Shown: positions 6,765 through 12,376 of the stretch, piece by piece
Position numbering within the stretch: position 1 is the first letter of the stretch
Layout of the letters: the number at the start of each line of letters is the position of its first letter
Assembly (NCBI GenBank): GCA_964502465.1
Contig: CAZCWX010000335.1
Coordinates: forward strand, 1-12,376
Source of the DNA: CAZCWX01 sp964502465
GTDB lineage: Bacteria; Desulfobacterota; Binatia; Bin18
Length of the DNA: 12,376 bases
Reading direction: 5' to 3'
The notes under the pieces: generated by a model
What the model was told of the DNA's origin: nothing
The model's input: only the letters and a program-made list of their open reading frames with translations
Databases searched by the model: none
Made by a program: the position numbers and the translations under genes

Positions 6765-6792
6765 ATGACGTTTTATTCATGACGTTTTATTC
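6765..6792. repeat. Perfect 14-bp direct tandem repeat, 2 units
   Basis: ATGACGTTTTATTC occurs twice head to tail at 6765-6778 and 6779-6792. The second unit contains the stop codon (6787-6789) of the minus-strand ICL/PEPM gene. Fourteen is twice the 7-bp period of neighbouring arrays, and the ACGTTTTA core is the inverse of the nearby TAAAACGT units. Confidence 0.8.
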
Positions 6793-7665
6793 TTTCTTCC
6801 CACTGTAGTGATCAATGAAAGAGAGCGCCTGATCCCAGCCTAAGAGCCCATTGAACACTTCGGTGAAGGGTAGCATTTCGTGCCATGCCCCTTGTGAGGT
6901 CCCCGTGTCGCGTAGCATTTTGAACGCTTTCTTCATTTGAAAGGCTGCTGCCAACACCCCAGTGACTGGATAGATCGCCACCCGAAAGCCCAGCTCTTCC
7001 AGATCCTGCGCTGGGAGGAAGGGGGTTTTTCCTCCTTCAACCATGTTCACCAAAAGCGGGATGCTCTTCGCGAAACGAGCACAGACTTTTTCCATCTGCT
7101 TTACCGATTCAAATGCTTCAAAGAAGAGCATATCGGCTCCAGCTTTCAGGTATGCCTCCGCGCGACCGATCGCATCATCCAGGCCGTTCACTGCGATCGC
7201 GTCGATGCGAGCGATGATGACTGTGGCAGGGTTCGTACGGTTTTCGACGGCAGCACGAATCTTAGCAGCGTGCTCTTGAGTCGGAACGAGGACCTTTCCT
7301 CCCAAATGGCCACAACGCCGAGGGGAATCTTGATCTTCGATATGCAAACCAGCGACGCCAATACGCTCGTAGTCGAGTACCATACGCACGGTGTTGAGCA
7401 CGGAGCCAAAACCGGCTTCGGCATCAGCAATCACCGGGAGACTCACAGCGCGACAGACCCCTTCGAGCTGCATAACCATTTCCGTAAGCGTACGGAGACC
7501 AAAGTCCGGGTACCCGAGCGCACCGGCCGAAACCCCACCAGAGTAATACACGAGCGGAAAGCCTGCCTCTTCAACCAGCCGGGCAGAGATGACATCGTAG
7601 GCACCCGCAGCCATGAGCAAACGCTGCTGAGACAAGAGGGTGCGTAGTGATTGTGCTTGGGACAT
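6787..7665 (-). CDS. Isocitrate lyase/PEP mutase superfamily enzyme
   Basis: This 292-residue TIM-barrel enzyme belongs to the ICL/PEPM superfamily, whose members make or break C-C or C-P bonds of 2-oxo acids with a Mg ion. Key blocks are YYSGGVSAGALGYPDFGL (40-57), DAEAGFGSVLNTVRMV (81-96), HIEDQDSPRRCGHLGGK (108-124) and VIIARIDA (149-156). C118 of the CGH motif is the likely catalytic cysteine of the lyase branch, so a 2-methylisocitrate-lyase-like or oxaloacetate-decarboxylase-like reaction is more likely than a phosphonate mutase reaction. The DADTG metal motif of PrpB reads DAEAG here, with Glu for the second Asp. The K-K/R-C-G-H lysine is replaced by Arg. Both changes advise against naming it prpB. 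TAAGGAG lies 11 nt before ATG 7665. It is divergent from the MFS gene. Confidence 0.8.
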   Translation of the reverse strand: MSQAQSLRTLLSQQRLLMAAGAYDVISARLVEEAGFPLVYYSGGVSAGALGYPDFGLRTLTEMVMQLEGVCRAVSLPVIADAEAGFGSVLNTVRMVLDYERIGVAGLHIEDQDSPRRCGHLGGKVLVPTQEHAAKIRAAVENRTNPATVIIARIDAIAVNGLDDAIGRAEAYLKAGADMLFFEAFESVKQMEKVCARFAKSIPLLVNMVEGGKTPFLPAQDLEELGFRVAIYPVTGVLAAAFQMKKAFKMLRDTGTSQGAWHEMLPFTEVFNGLLGWDQALSFIDHYSGKKE

Positions 7666-7697
7666 ATCGTTGAATACTCCTTAGTTCAATATGAAGG

Positions 7698-7726
7698 TTG
7701 ACAGGTAGAGAGAATTCTTGATTAGA
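7698..7726 (+). promoter_or_regulatory. Possible promoter for the MFS gene
   Basis: A perfect TTGACA hexamer lies at 7698-7703 in the 97-bp divergent spacer. A weak candidate -10 (ATTAGA, 7721-7726) follows after 17 bp. The -35 is convincing but the -10 is poor. Confidence 0.22.
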
Positions 7727-7732
7727 TGCGTC

Positions 7733-7761
7733 ATTTCTTGCACGCATGTATAGATTGTCAA
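7733..7761 (-). promoter_or_regulatory. Possible promoter for the ICL/PEPM gene
   Basis: A second perfect TTGACA is read on the minus strand at 7761-7756, pointing towards the ICL/PEPM gene. The hexamer 17 bp on is AGAAAT (7738-7733), which is weak. The two opposed TTGACA boxes each face their own gene, so their transcripts would overlap. Confidence 0.2.
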
Positions 7762-7762
7762 G

Positions 7763-9193
7763 GTGGAGTACACGCAGACCATATCCTCTTCTCTCCCCCG
7801 GTCTTCCCGTTTGGCCCTGCCATTGGCCAGTCTGAGCGCATTATTAGGGTCACTGGACTCGTCCGTTAATATCGCTTTTCCTGCCATTAGCACCGCCTTT
7901 GCCCTTGAGGTATCACGTATTCAGTGGGTCGTCGTTAGCTATGTCCTCACGTACGCAAGTCTTTTGCTCGGATGTGGTCGCCTGGCGGACCTCTGGGGGC
8001 ACGAGCGTATTTTGACGTGGGGGTTGGCTACGAGTGCGCTTGCTTTTCTCCTGTGCGGTCTGGCACCGACATTCGCCTGGCTTCTTGCTGCTCGTGTGTT
8101 GCAAGGAGTTGCCATCGCTTTGGTGTTTGCCGCTGCACCGGCACTGGTCACACTGGCCGTTCCGCCGGAAGAACGTGGCCGGGCACTAGGCATTTTTCAA
8201 ATGAGTGCTGCTATCGGCTTTGCCCTTGGCCCACCGTTGGGTGGGATCTTAGTTGATAGCTTCGGCTGGCGTGCGGTGTATCTGTTCCGCGTACCGCTCG
8301 CACTGTTGCTCGCTGTGCTCGCCATTGGACAGCCACGAGTGGCGCACGACCAAGGGAACGATCAACGCTTTGACCTCCTCGGTGCCCTGACCCTGGCTGG
8401 AAGCGTGGCAGGATTCCTCTTCGCTCTGAGCCGTGGTCGTGACCTCGGATGGACCTCTCCTGTGGTACTCTCGCTTCTGCTGGGCGCGAGCGGGTGTTTG
8501 ACTGGGTTTCTCATCACTGAAACGCGGGCGAGTGCGCCGGTGGTCGACCTGAGTCTTTTTTCTCGTCCAGCTTTTACTCTGGCGAATCTCCTCAATGTCC
8601 TGGCTAACTGTACCATGTTCGCCATCTGGCTGCTCGTGCCGTACTACATTGTGAACGCTCTCGGGTATTCGGCTGCCGTGGGCGGTCTGCTCATGCTGCC
8701 CAATCCCTTGACAACGGCTCTTGCTGCTCCTTTAGCTGGTAGACTGTCTGACCGTCTAGGGACGAGTCTGATCTGCACCCTTGGTCTTGGACTAGAAGCG
8801 CTCGGCTTGTGGTGTATCAGCTGTTTAGACGCAGGGTCTGGCTACATACCTGTCGCTCTTGCGCTTGGCCTTGTTGGGCTGGGATTGGGCATATTCCAGA
8901 CTCCCAATATGAGTTTTGTCATGGGCGCGATCCCGCGTGAGCAGCAGGGGGTCGCTGGCAGCATGGCACAGATGATGCGAACTCTAGGAGTAGTCATAGG
9001 TGTCACCAGCGCGAGTATGCTGTTCGACAGCCGCCGCGCGGTGTACACGGAACGTCTACAACTCCAAGCGGTCAACGATCCAGGAAGTTTCATTCCGGCA
9101 TTTCAGGATGTGTTCGTTATTTCGGCTGTGGTCTGCCTGTTGGCGTTTGGGTTGTCGCTCGTGCGGGGGAGAGAAAGCAGGAGGTCACTATAA
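7763..9193 (+). CDS. MFS transporter, DHA2-type (14 TM) drug/solute exporter
   Basis: This is a 476-residue, strongly hydrophobic inner-membrane protein. LDSSVNIAFPAI (31-42) in TM1 matches the DHA2 LDxTIVNVALP signature. GRLADLWGHERI (72-83) is MFS motif A in the loop after TM2. GFALGPPLGGIL (152-163) is the antiporter motif C in TM5. The length and the hydrophobic segments continuing past residue 400 fit the 14-helix DHA2 group of proton-driven exporters. The substrate cannot be told from sequence. The start is GTG 7763 with no clear ribosome site; no ATG occurs between it and TM1. There is no linked TetR or MarR regulator in the window. Its last 91 bp overlap the 3' end of the opposite-strand CYTH gene, so the last transmembrane region and the CYTH tail share DNA. 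Confidence 0.85.
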   Translation: MEYTQTISSSLPRSSRLALPLASLSALLGSLDSSVNIAFPAISTAFALEVSRIQWVVVSYVLTYASLLLGCGRLADLWGHERILTWGLATSALAFLLCGLAPTFAWLLAARVLQGVAIALVFAAAPALVTLAVPPEERGRALGIFQMSAAIGFALGPPLGGILVDSFGWRAVYLFRVPLALLLAVLAIGQPRVAHDQGNDQRFDLLGALTLAGSVAGFLFALSRGRDLGWTSPVVLSLLLGASGCLTGFLITETRASAPVVDLSLFSRPAFTLANLLNVLANCTMFAIWLLVPYYIVNALGYSAAVGGLLMLPNPLTTALAAPLAGRLSDRLGTSLICTLGLGLEALGLWCISCLDAGSGYIPVALALGLVGLGLGIFQTPNMSFVMGAIPREQQGVAGSMAQMMRTLGVVIGVTSASMLFDSRRAVYTERLQLQAVNDPGSFIPAFQDVFVISAVVCLLAFGLSLVRGRESRRSL

Positions 9194-9681
9194 GAGACAG
9201 CAACCAGATCGTTTGGAATAATCCTGAACAGATTGAGGAACAATTGACACTGCGCGAAGAGTTGCTCGTCTCCCAACGACCCGTCGAGGTCAATCGCCTC
9301 GATCTCCACGAAGCTGCCTAAGCCTTTAACGGTGTCGATATGAAATTTGACGTTCTCAATAAAATAGATCTCCCGCTGTTTTTCAACCACAACAAGCACC
9401 CCTAACGCCTTCGTCAAAGCCTCCTTCAGCGAAGAACGTGGGGGAGTCGGAAACAGAGTCACAGCAGACTGTTTCGGTCCCGCCTGGTCCTCACGCTCAT
9501 AGTATACCAGACAATTTTCGATCTGGCCCTCTCGTAACTTCAGTCTGCCGCGATTGGTGCGAAAGTAGGTGTCGATTTGCTGATCGGTCCCACGAAACTC
9601 AGCACTCTTTTCGCGCAGAGCAGTGCGGATCGCTTCAGGGTCTGTGCACCGTGCTTTGATCTCGATATTACGATGCCCCAT
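9103..9681 (-). CDS. CYTH domain protein (class IV adenylate cyclase-like / triphosphate tunnel metalloenzyme)
   Basis: This 192-residue protein has the CYTH pattern of charged strands lining a tunnel: NIEIKAR at the N-terminus (5-11), GRLKLREG (45-52), LVYYERED (58-65), VVVEKQREIYFIENVKFHID (97-116) and LGSFVEIEA (121-129), closing with VSYSDLLL (162-169). CYTH enzymes act on nucleoside triphosphates, thiamine triphosphate or inorganic triphosphate with divalent metal, or make cAMP. The first Glu of the ExExK signature is Asn here, common in cyclase-IV-like relatives as I recall. The start at ATG 9681 follows AAAGGTG at a good distance; a longer frame to 9768 would overlap the kinase gene. 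The 22-23 residues after SDLLL are atypical and come from DNA overlapping the MFS gene. It lies 17 nt after the histidine kinase gene, so it is probably in one operon. Confidence 0.8.
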   Translation of the reverse strand: MGHRNIEIKARCTDPEAIRTALREKSAEFRGTDQQIDTYFRTNRGRLKLREGQIENCLVYYEREDQAGPKQSAVTLFPTPPRSSLKEALTKALGVLVVVEKQREIYFIENVKFHIDTVKGLGSFVEIEAIDLDGSLGDEQLFAQCQLFLNLFRIIPNDLVAVSYSDLLLSLPRTSDNPNANRQTTAEITNTS

Positions 9682-9698
9682 GTTCACCTTTGTCCACT

Positions 9699-10883
9699 TC
9701 ACAAGATCCGTGATTCCGCCTTGGTCGCTGACACAAGAGGCAAAGAGACTACGACGCAACTCCCACAATCAGGGGCGCTTTCTACTTCGACCTGGCCACC
9801 ATGCGCTTCAACCAGCGTTTTCGCGACGAATAACCCGAGGCCAGTCCCTGCAAGGGAACCAGAGGGGTGAGCTCGGCGAGATTTATCCAACACAATCGGG
9901 AGCGTTTCGCGCGGAATTCCAGGACCAGTGTCCGCAACAGAAACGGTAATCGCACTGTCACGGTGGGTGGCCTGCACTGTGACACGTCCGTGCTCGGACG
10001 TGAATTTCAAGGCGTTCTCAACGAGGTTGGCAAAGGCGCGCTCCAACGCGAACGGATCTCCTTCCAGACAGGGAAATCCACGTTCACAATGAATGGCTAA
10101 CAGAATGTGTTTCCGTTGGGCCTCAGCTTCATAGCGTTGTTCTACCCGACGCAAGACCTGTTGAATATCTACCGGGAGGTGAGCCAGCGTCAGTTGCCCA
10201 ACTTCGATTTTGGAAAAGTACAAATAGTTGGTCACCAAGGTATCGATCGTTAAGACATTACCCCGCAACTTCTCTAGCAGATCCACCTCCTCCGCCAATC
10301 TTCTTTGGTTCACCTCCTCAAGCACCATTTCTGCACAGGCCAGAATGGTCGCGAGGGGTTTCTTAATATCGTGGGTGAGCAGAGACAGAAACTCGGCACG
10401 CTGACGCTCGAGTAACTTTCTGTCAGTAATATCACGCGAGATGCCCATAAAACCGAGCTTCTCACCGTTGGCATTCCGCATCACCGACGCGGAAAGGTAC
10501 GAACAAAACAGCTCACCACTTTTTCGCTTGTTCATGACCTCGCCAGTGAACTGTCCATCCTGCCAGGTAGTGGAGTGGACACGAGAGCTTTGGGATGGAT
10601 CGGCATAGAGCAGACCCACAGGTTTCCCTAAGACCTCGGCACGGCTGTACCCAAAGGTGCGTTCAGCGGCACAATTAAACTCCACAATCCGCCGATTCAT
10701 ATCCACGGAGATGATCATGTCGAGAGAGCTGTCGATGAGGTTTTCCGCATACTCCTTAGCCGTCTGCACCGCTTCCTGCGTCCGCCGGTGCTCGGATTCA
10801 ACAGTTTTGAGTTCGGCAACCTGCTGGCGGAGTTTCTCCAGCTCCGCTAAGAGCTGTATCCTGGTTTTGTCTTTCTCTTCCAT
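9699..10883 (-). CDS. Soluble PAS-domain sensor histidine kinase
   Basis: This 394-residue protein has an N-terminal coiled coil (about 8-45), a PAS/PAC sensor (about 46-156, ending GFMGISRDITDRKLLE), a HisKA dimerisation domain with the phospho-acceptor H171 in LLTHDIKKPLA, and a HATPase_c domain. The ATPase has the N box NLVENALKF (286-294, N290), the G1 box VADTGPGI (316-323) and the G2 box GTGLGL (346-351). The F-box position reads LDKSRR rather than the usual FxxFxR. There are no membrane segments or signal peptide, so it is a cytosolic sensor, perhaps of redox, a ligand or a partner. No receiver-domain protein is encoded nearby. It probably shares a transcript with the CYTH gene 17 nt downstream. 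The start is ATG 10883 with a weak ribosome site. Confidence 0.88.
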   Translation of the reverse strand: MEEKDKTRIQLLAELEKLRQQVAELKTVESEHRRTQEAVQTAKEYAENLIDSSLDMIISVDMNRRIVEFNCAAERTFGYSRAEVLGKPVGLLYADPSQSSRVHSTTWQDGQFTGEVMNKRKSGELFCSYLSASVMRNANGEKLGFMGISRDITDRKLLERQRAEFLSLLTHDIKKPLATILACAEMVLEEVNQRRLAEEVDLLEKLRGNVLTIDTLVTNYLYFSKIEVGQLTLAHLPVDIQQVLRRVEQRYEAEAQRKHILLAIHCERGFPCLEGDPFALERAFANLVENALKFTSEHGRVTVQATHRDSAITVSVADTGPGIPRETLPIVLDKSRRAHPSGSLAGTGLGLFVAKTLVEAHGGQVEVESAPDCGSCVVVSLPLVSATKAESRIL

Positions 10884-10920
10884 AGGCGTCCGTACCCTGT
10901 TGAGGAATCAGTCTGAGAGT

Positions 10921-11727
10921 TTAGCGGTCCTGAAATTTTCCGTCTCGCTTCTCGCGAAATGCTGACACTGCTTCCCGCATGTCTTCACTGCCAAAACACG
11001 CCAACCCGAGGTGGGCATCGGCATAGGTAATATCGCCAGCACGGTTCGTATTGAGCGCGGTGAAAAACTCCTTGGTGCGGCGGAGGGCCATAGGTGGCTT
11101 ATTCAGGAGTTTTTTCGCCAAAGTCCATGACGCCTCCTGGAGATGTTCCAGCGGCACCACCTGATTGACCAGCCCCACCGCCAGCGCTTCTTCCGCAGTC
11201 AGCTCATCACAAGTCATCACTAACTCTTTCGCCTTCGCCATCCCTACAAGGTTAATCAGGCGGGAAATTGACCCCCACATATAGGGGACGCCAAGGCGCA
11301 CTTCAGGAATCCATATCCGCGCCCCAGCAGCGGCGATGCGAAAGTCACACGCCATCGCCAACGAGACCCCGCCCCCTACCGCAAACCCATTCACCGCCGC
11401 AATGGTAATCTGATCCAGTCGCTCCCATTCTTCCATAATGCGCCAGCCCATTTTCGCCGATCGGAGCCTGGCGGCATCGCGCTGCTGGTACTGCTTCTCT
11501 CTATCAGCGCCAGCAGAGAGCATATGCATGTCCGCCCCTACACAGAACGAGCGCCCTTTTCCCGTAAGAATCACCACGCGTGACGTTTCATCCTCCTGCA
11601 ACTCCAGGCTGATAGCGAGCAACTCGCGCATGACGGTTTCGTTGATTGGGTTCAATTTCTCTGGGCGATTGAAAGAGACCGTAGCAATTGCCTCAGACCG
11701 CTCAATGACAAACGTTTCGTATGGCAT
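10921..11727 (-). CDS. Enoyl-CoA hydratase/isomerase (crotonase) family protein
   Basis: This 268-residue protein is a crotonase-fold acyl-CoA enzyme. The oxyanion-hole regions are GKGRSFCVGADM (56-67) and NGFAVGGGVSLAMACDFRIA (113-132). Both catalytic glutamates of true enoyl-CoA hydratases can be aligned: E142 in PEVRLG and E168 in AKAKELV. This favours hydratase (syn addition of water to a 2-enoyl-CoA) over isomerase or dehalogenase activity, though the acyl group is unknown. The ending SEDMREAVSAFREKRDGKF is typical of the family. It acts in the cytosol in fatty-acid, aromatic or branched-chain CoA breakdown. It lies 37 bp upstream of the kinase gene on the same strand. The next gene upstream on that strand, an SDR, may belong to the same catabolic neighbourhood, but a repeat-rich 193-bp spacer separates them. 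Confidence 0.87.
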   Translation of the reverse strand: MPYETFVIERSEAIATVSFNRPEKLNPINETVMRELLAISLELQEDETSRVVILTGKGRSFCVGADMHMLSAGADREKQYQQRDAARLRSAKMGWRIMEEWERLDQITIAAVNGFAVGGGVSLAMACDFRIAAAGARIWIPEVRLGVPYMWGSISRLINLVGMAKAKELVMTCDELTAEEALAVGLVNQVVPLEHLQEASWTLAKKLLNKPPMALRRTKEFFTALNTNRAGDITYADAHLGLACFGSEDMREAVSAFREKRDGKFQDR

Positions 11728-11800
11728 CTTCCCTCCAGCTTTCAGACTCTAAATCAAACCCTACGACATTAGTACAGTGCCTCACACACATCCCCCGCGC

Positions 11801-11894
11801 GGAGCCTGTGGTGAGCCCTTCGGCTACGCTCCGCTCAGGATAGACTACATCGAACCACGCTGCCCCTTCCTTCGACCACGCTCAGGACAGGCTT
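11801..11894. repeat. Two REP-like repeat copies of the TTCG/GCTCAGG family
   Basis: The spacer between the SDR and hydratase genes (11728-11920) holds two degenerate copies of the dispersed repeat. One is around CCTTCGGCTACGCTCC and GCTCAGGA (11817-11840). The other is CCTTCGACCACGCTCAGGAC (11869-11888). Both share the TTCG...GCTCAGG core seen at 1000-1014 and, inverted, at 1054-1079 and 2999-3029. I see no gene in this spacer. Confidence 0.6.
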
Positions 11895-11920
11895 TGACAA
11901 AGGGGGGTTCAAGAAGGGAT

Positions 11921-12376
11921 TTACTGCGCAGTGTAGCCGCCATCAATCACCAGTTCAGCCCCCGTCACGAACGACGCCTCATCACTGGCCAGATAGAGGA
12001 CGCCATAGGCAACATCTGCTGGTGTCGCTAGCCGGCCAAGTGGGTGGGCGAGCACCGCGGCCTGCCGCCCTTCAGCACTGAGTACATTTAACATTTCTGT
12101 GTCTACTCCGCCCGGATGGACAGAGTTCAGGCGGATTCCTTCTTTGGCATATTCAAGCGCAGCCGTTTTGGTAATAAGAAGCACCGCCCCTTTGGTGCCG
12201 TGATAGGCCGTCGCCATACCTGAGCCAATCAGGCCAGCGACCGATGAAATGTTGACAATCGATCCCCCACCAGCCTGGCGCATCGCGGGAATGGCGCACT
12301 TCATGCCGAGCCACACTCCGGTCTGATTGATCGCGATCACACGATTCCATAATGCAAGGCTGGTGGCTTCGACTCC
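11921..12376 (-). CDS. Short-chain dehydrogenase/reductase (SDR), C-terminal part, runs off right edge
   Basis: This is the last 151 residues of a classical SDR; the N-terminal TGxxxGxG cofactor motif lies beyond the window. Visible are W-N-R-V-I-A-I-N-QTGVWLGMK (the helix-4 region), SIVNISSVAG with the catalytic Ser, AYHGTKGAV with the Tyr-xxx-Lys pair, HPGGVDTEM after strand 6, and the usual ending LYLASDEASFVTGAELVIDGG. The family reduces or oxidises alcohols and ketones with NAD(P). The substrate is not predictable. The frame is open across the edge; an in-frame GTG at 12340 is an internal valine, since the upstream residues LALWNR also fit the family. The downstream spacer carries REP-like repeats. 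Confidence 0.9.
   Translation of the reverse strand, partial: GVEATSLALWNRVIAINQTGVWLGMKCAIPAMRQAGGGSIVNISSVAGLIGSGMATAYHGTKGAVLLITKTAALEYAKEGIRLNSVHPGGVDTEMLNVLSAEGRQAAVLAHPLGRLATPADVAYGVLYLASDEASFVTGAELVIDGGYTAQ

Noticed and set aside
6937..7647. Long plus-strand open frame (236 residues) opposite the ICL/PEPM gene
   Set aside because: It is fully antisense to a clear conserved gene, lacks recognisable domains, and is explained by the codon bias of the opposite strand.
7681..7893. Small minus-strand frame over the MFS start
   Set aside because: It overlaps the N-terminus of the MFS gene and the promoter spacer, and no family pattern is visible.
9682..9768. N-terminal extension of the CYTH gene to 9768
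   Set aside because: It would overlap the kinase 3' end by about 70 bp, while ATG 9681 has a good ribosome site and begins the conserved MGxRNIEIKAR segment.
7763..12376. A linked biosynthetic cluster or defence island on the right half
   Set aside because: Exporter, kinase, CYTH, hydratase and SDR are common housekeeping or catabolic types. No core biosynthetic enzyme, nuclease, toxin or mobile gene is present.

Overview
The window looks like a chromosomal segment of an environmental, probably uncultured, bacterium. It has moderate GC, short intergenic gaps, many degenerate repeats, and genes typical of aerobic soil or sediment lineages: molybdenum-hydroxylase maturation factors, acyl-CoA enzymes, SDR and VOC enzymes, an ICL/PEP-mutase enzyme, a zinc-ribbon signalling protein and a DUF6178 protein. 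This set and the repeat style resemble deltaproteobacterial or Binatota-like metagenome bins. That placement is inference from gene content; there is no rRNA or other phylogenetic marker here. I see no tRNA, rRNA, CRISPR array, integrase, transposase or phage gene.

Layout. 1-269 (-): N-terminus of a double-zinc-ribbon protein running off the left edge. 499-936 (+): VOC-family metalloenzyme. 937-1149: a 129-bp MITE-like element sitting inside an older palindrome. 1150-2899 (-): a two-gene unit, XdhC followed by a MocA-like cytidylyltransferase, both for the molybdenum cofactor of xanthine-dehydrogenase-type enzymes. 3056-4984 (+): a lipoate-ligase-fold protein lacking the expected catalytic lysine, then a HEAT-repeat protein. 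5051-7665 (-): an ICL/PEP-mutase-family enzyme followed by a DUF6178 protein. 7763-9193 (+): a 14-TM-type MFS exporter. 9103-10883 (-): a soluble PAS histidine kinase followed by a CYTH-domain protein whose 3' end overlaps the MFS gene. 10921-11727 (-): an enoyl-CoA hydratase. 11921-12376 (-): an SDR dehydrogenase running off the right edge.

How the genes work together. The clear functional pair is XdhC plus MocA: MocA would cytidylylate molybdopterin to MCD, and XdhC would bind and insert the matured cofactor. Their molybdoenzyme is not in the window. The kinase and CYTH protein are probably co-transcribed (17 nt apart), but no response regulator is present. The hydratase, SDR and ICL/PEPM enzymes suggest acyl-CoA and organic-acid catabolism without defining one pathway.

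No convincing new defence, mobile or biosynthetic system is visible. The most interesting signal is in the repeats. Short tandem repeats with a 7-bp period (or 14 bp) but different unit sequences occur at five places, mostly at gene boundaries. Palindromic repeats are scattered between genes, and three stop codons plus one start region lie in or against repeat DNA.
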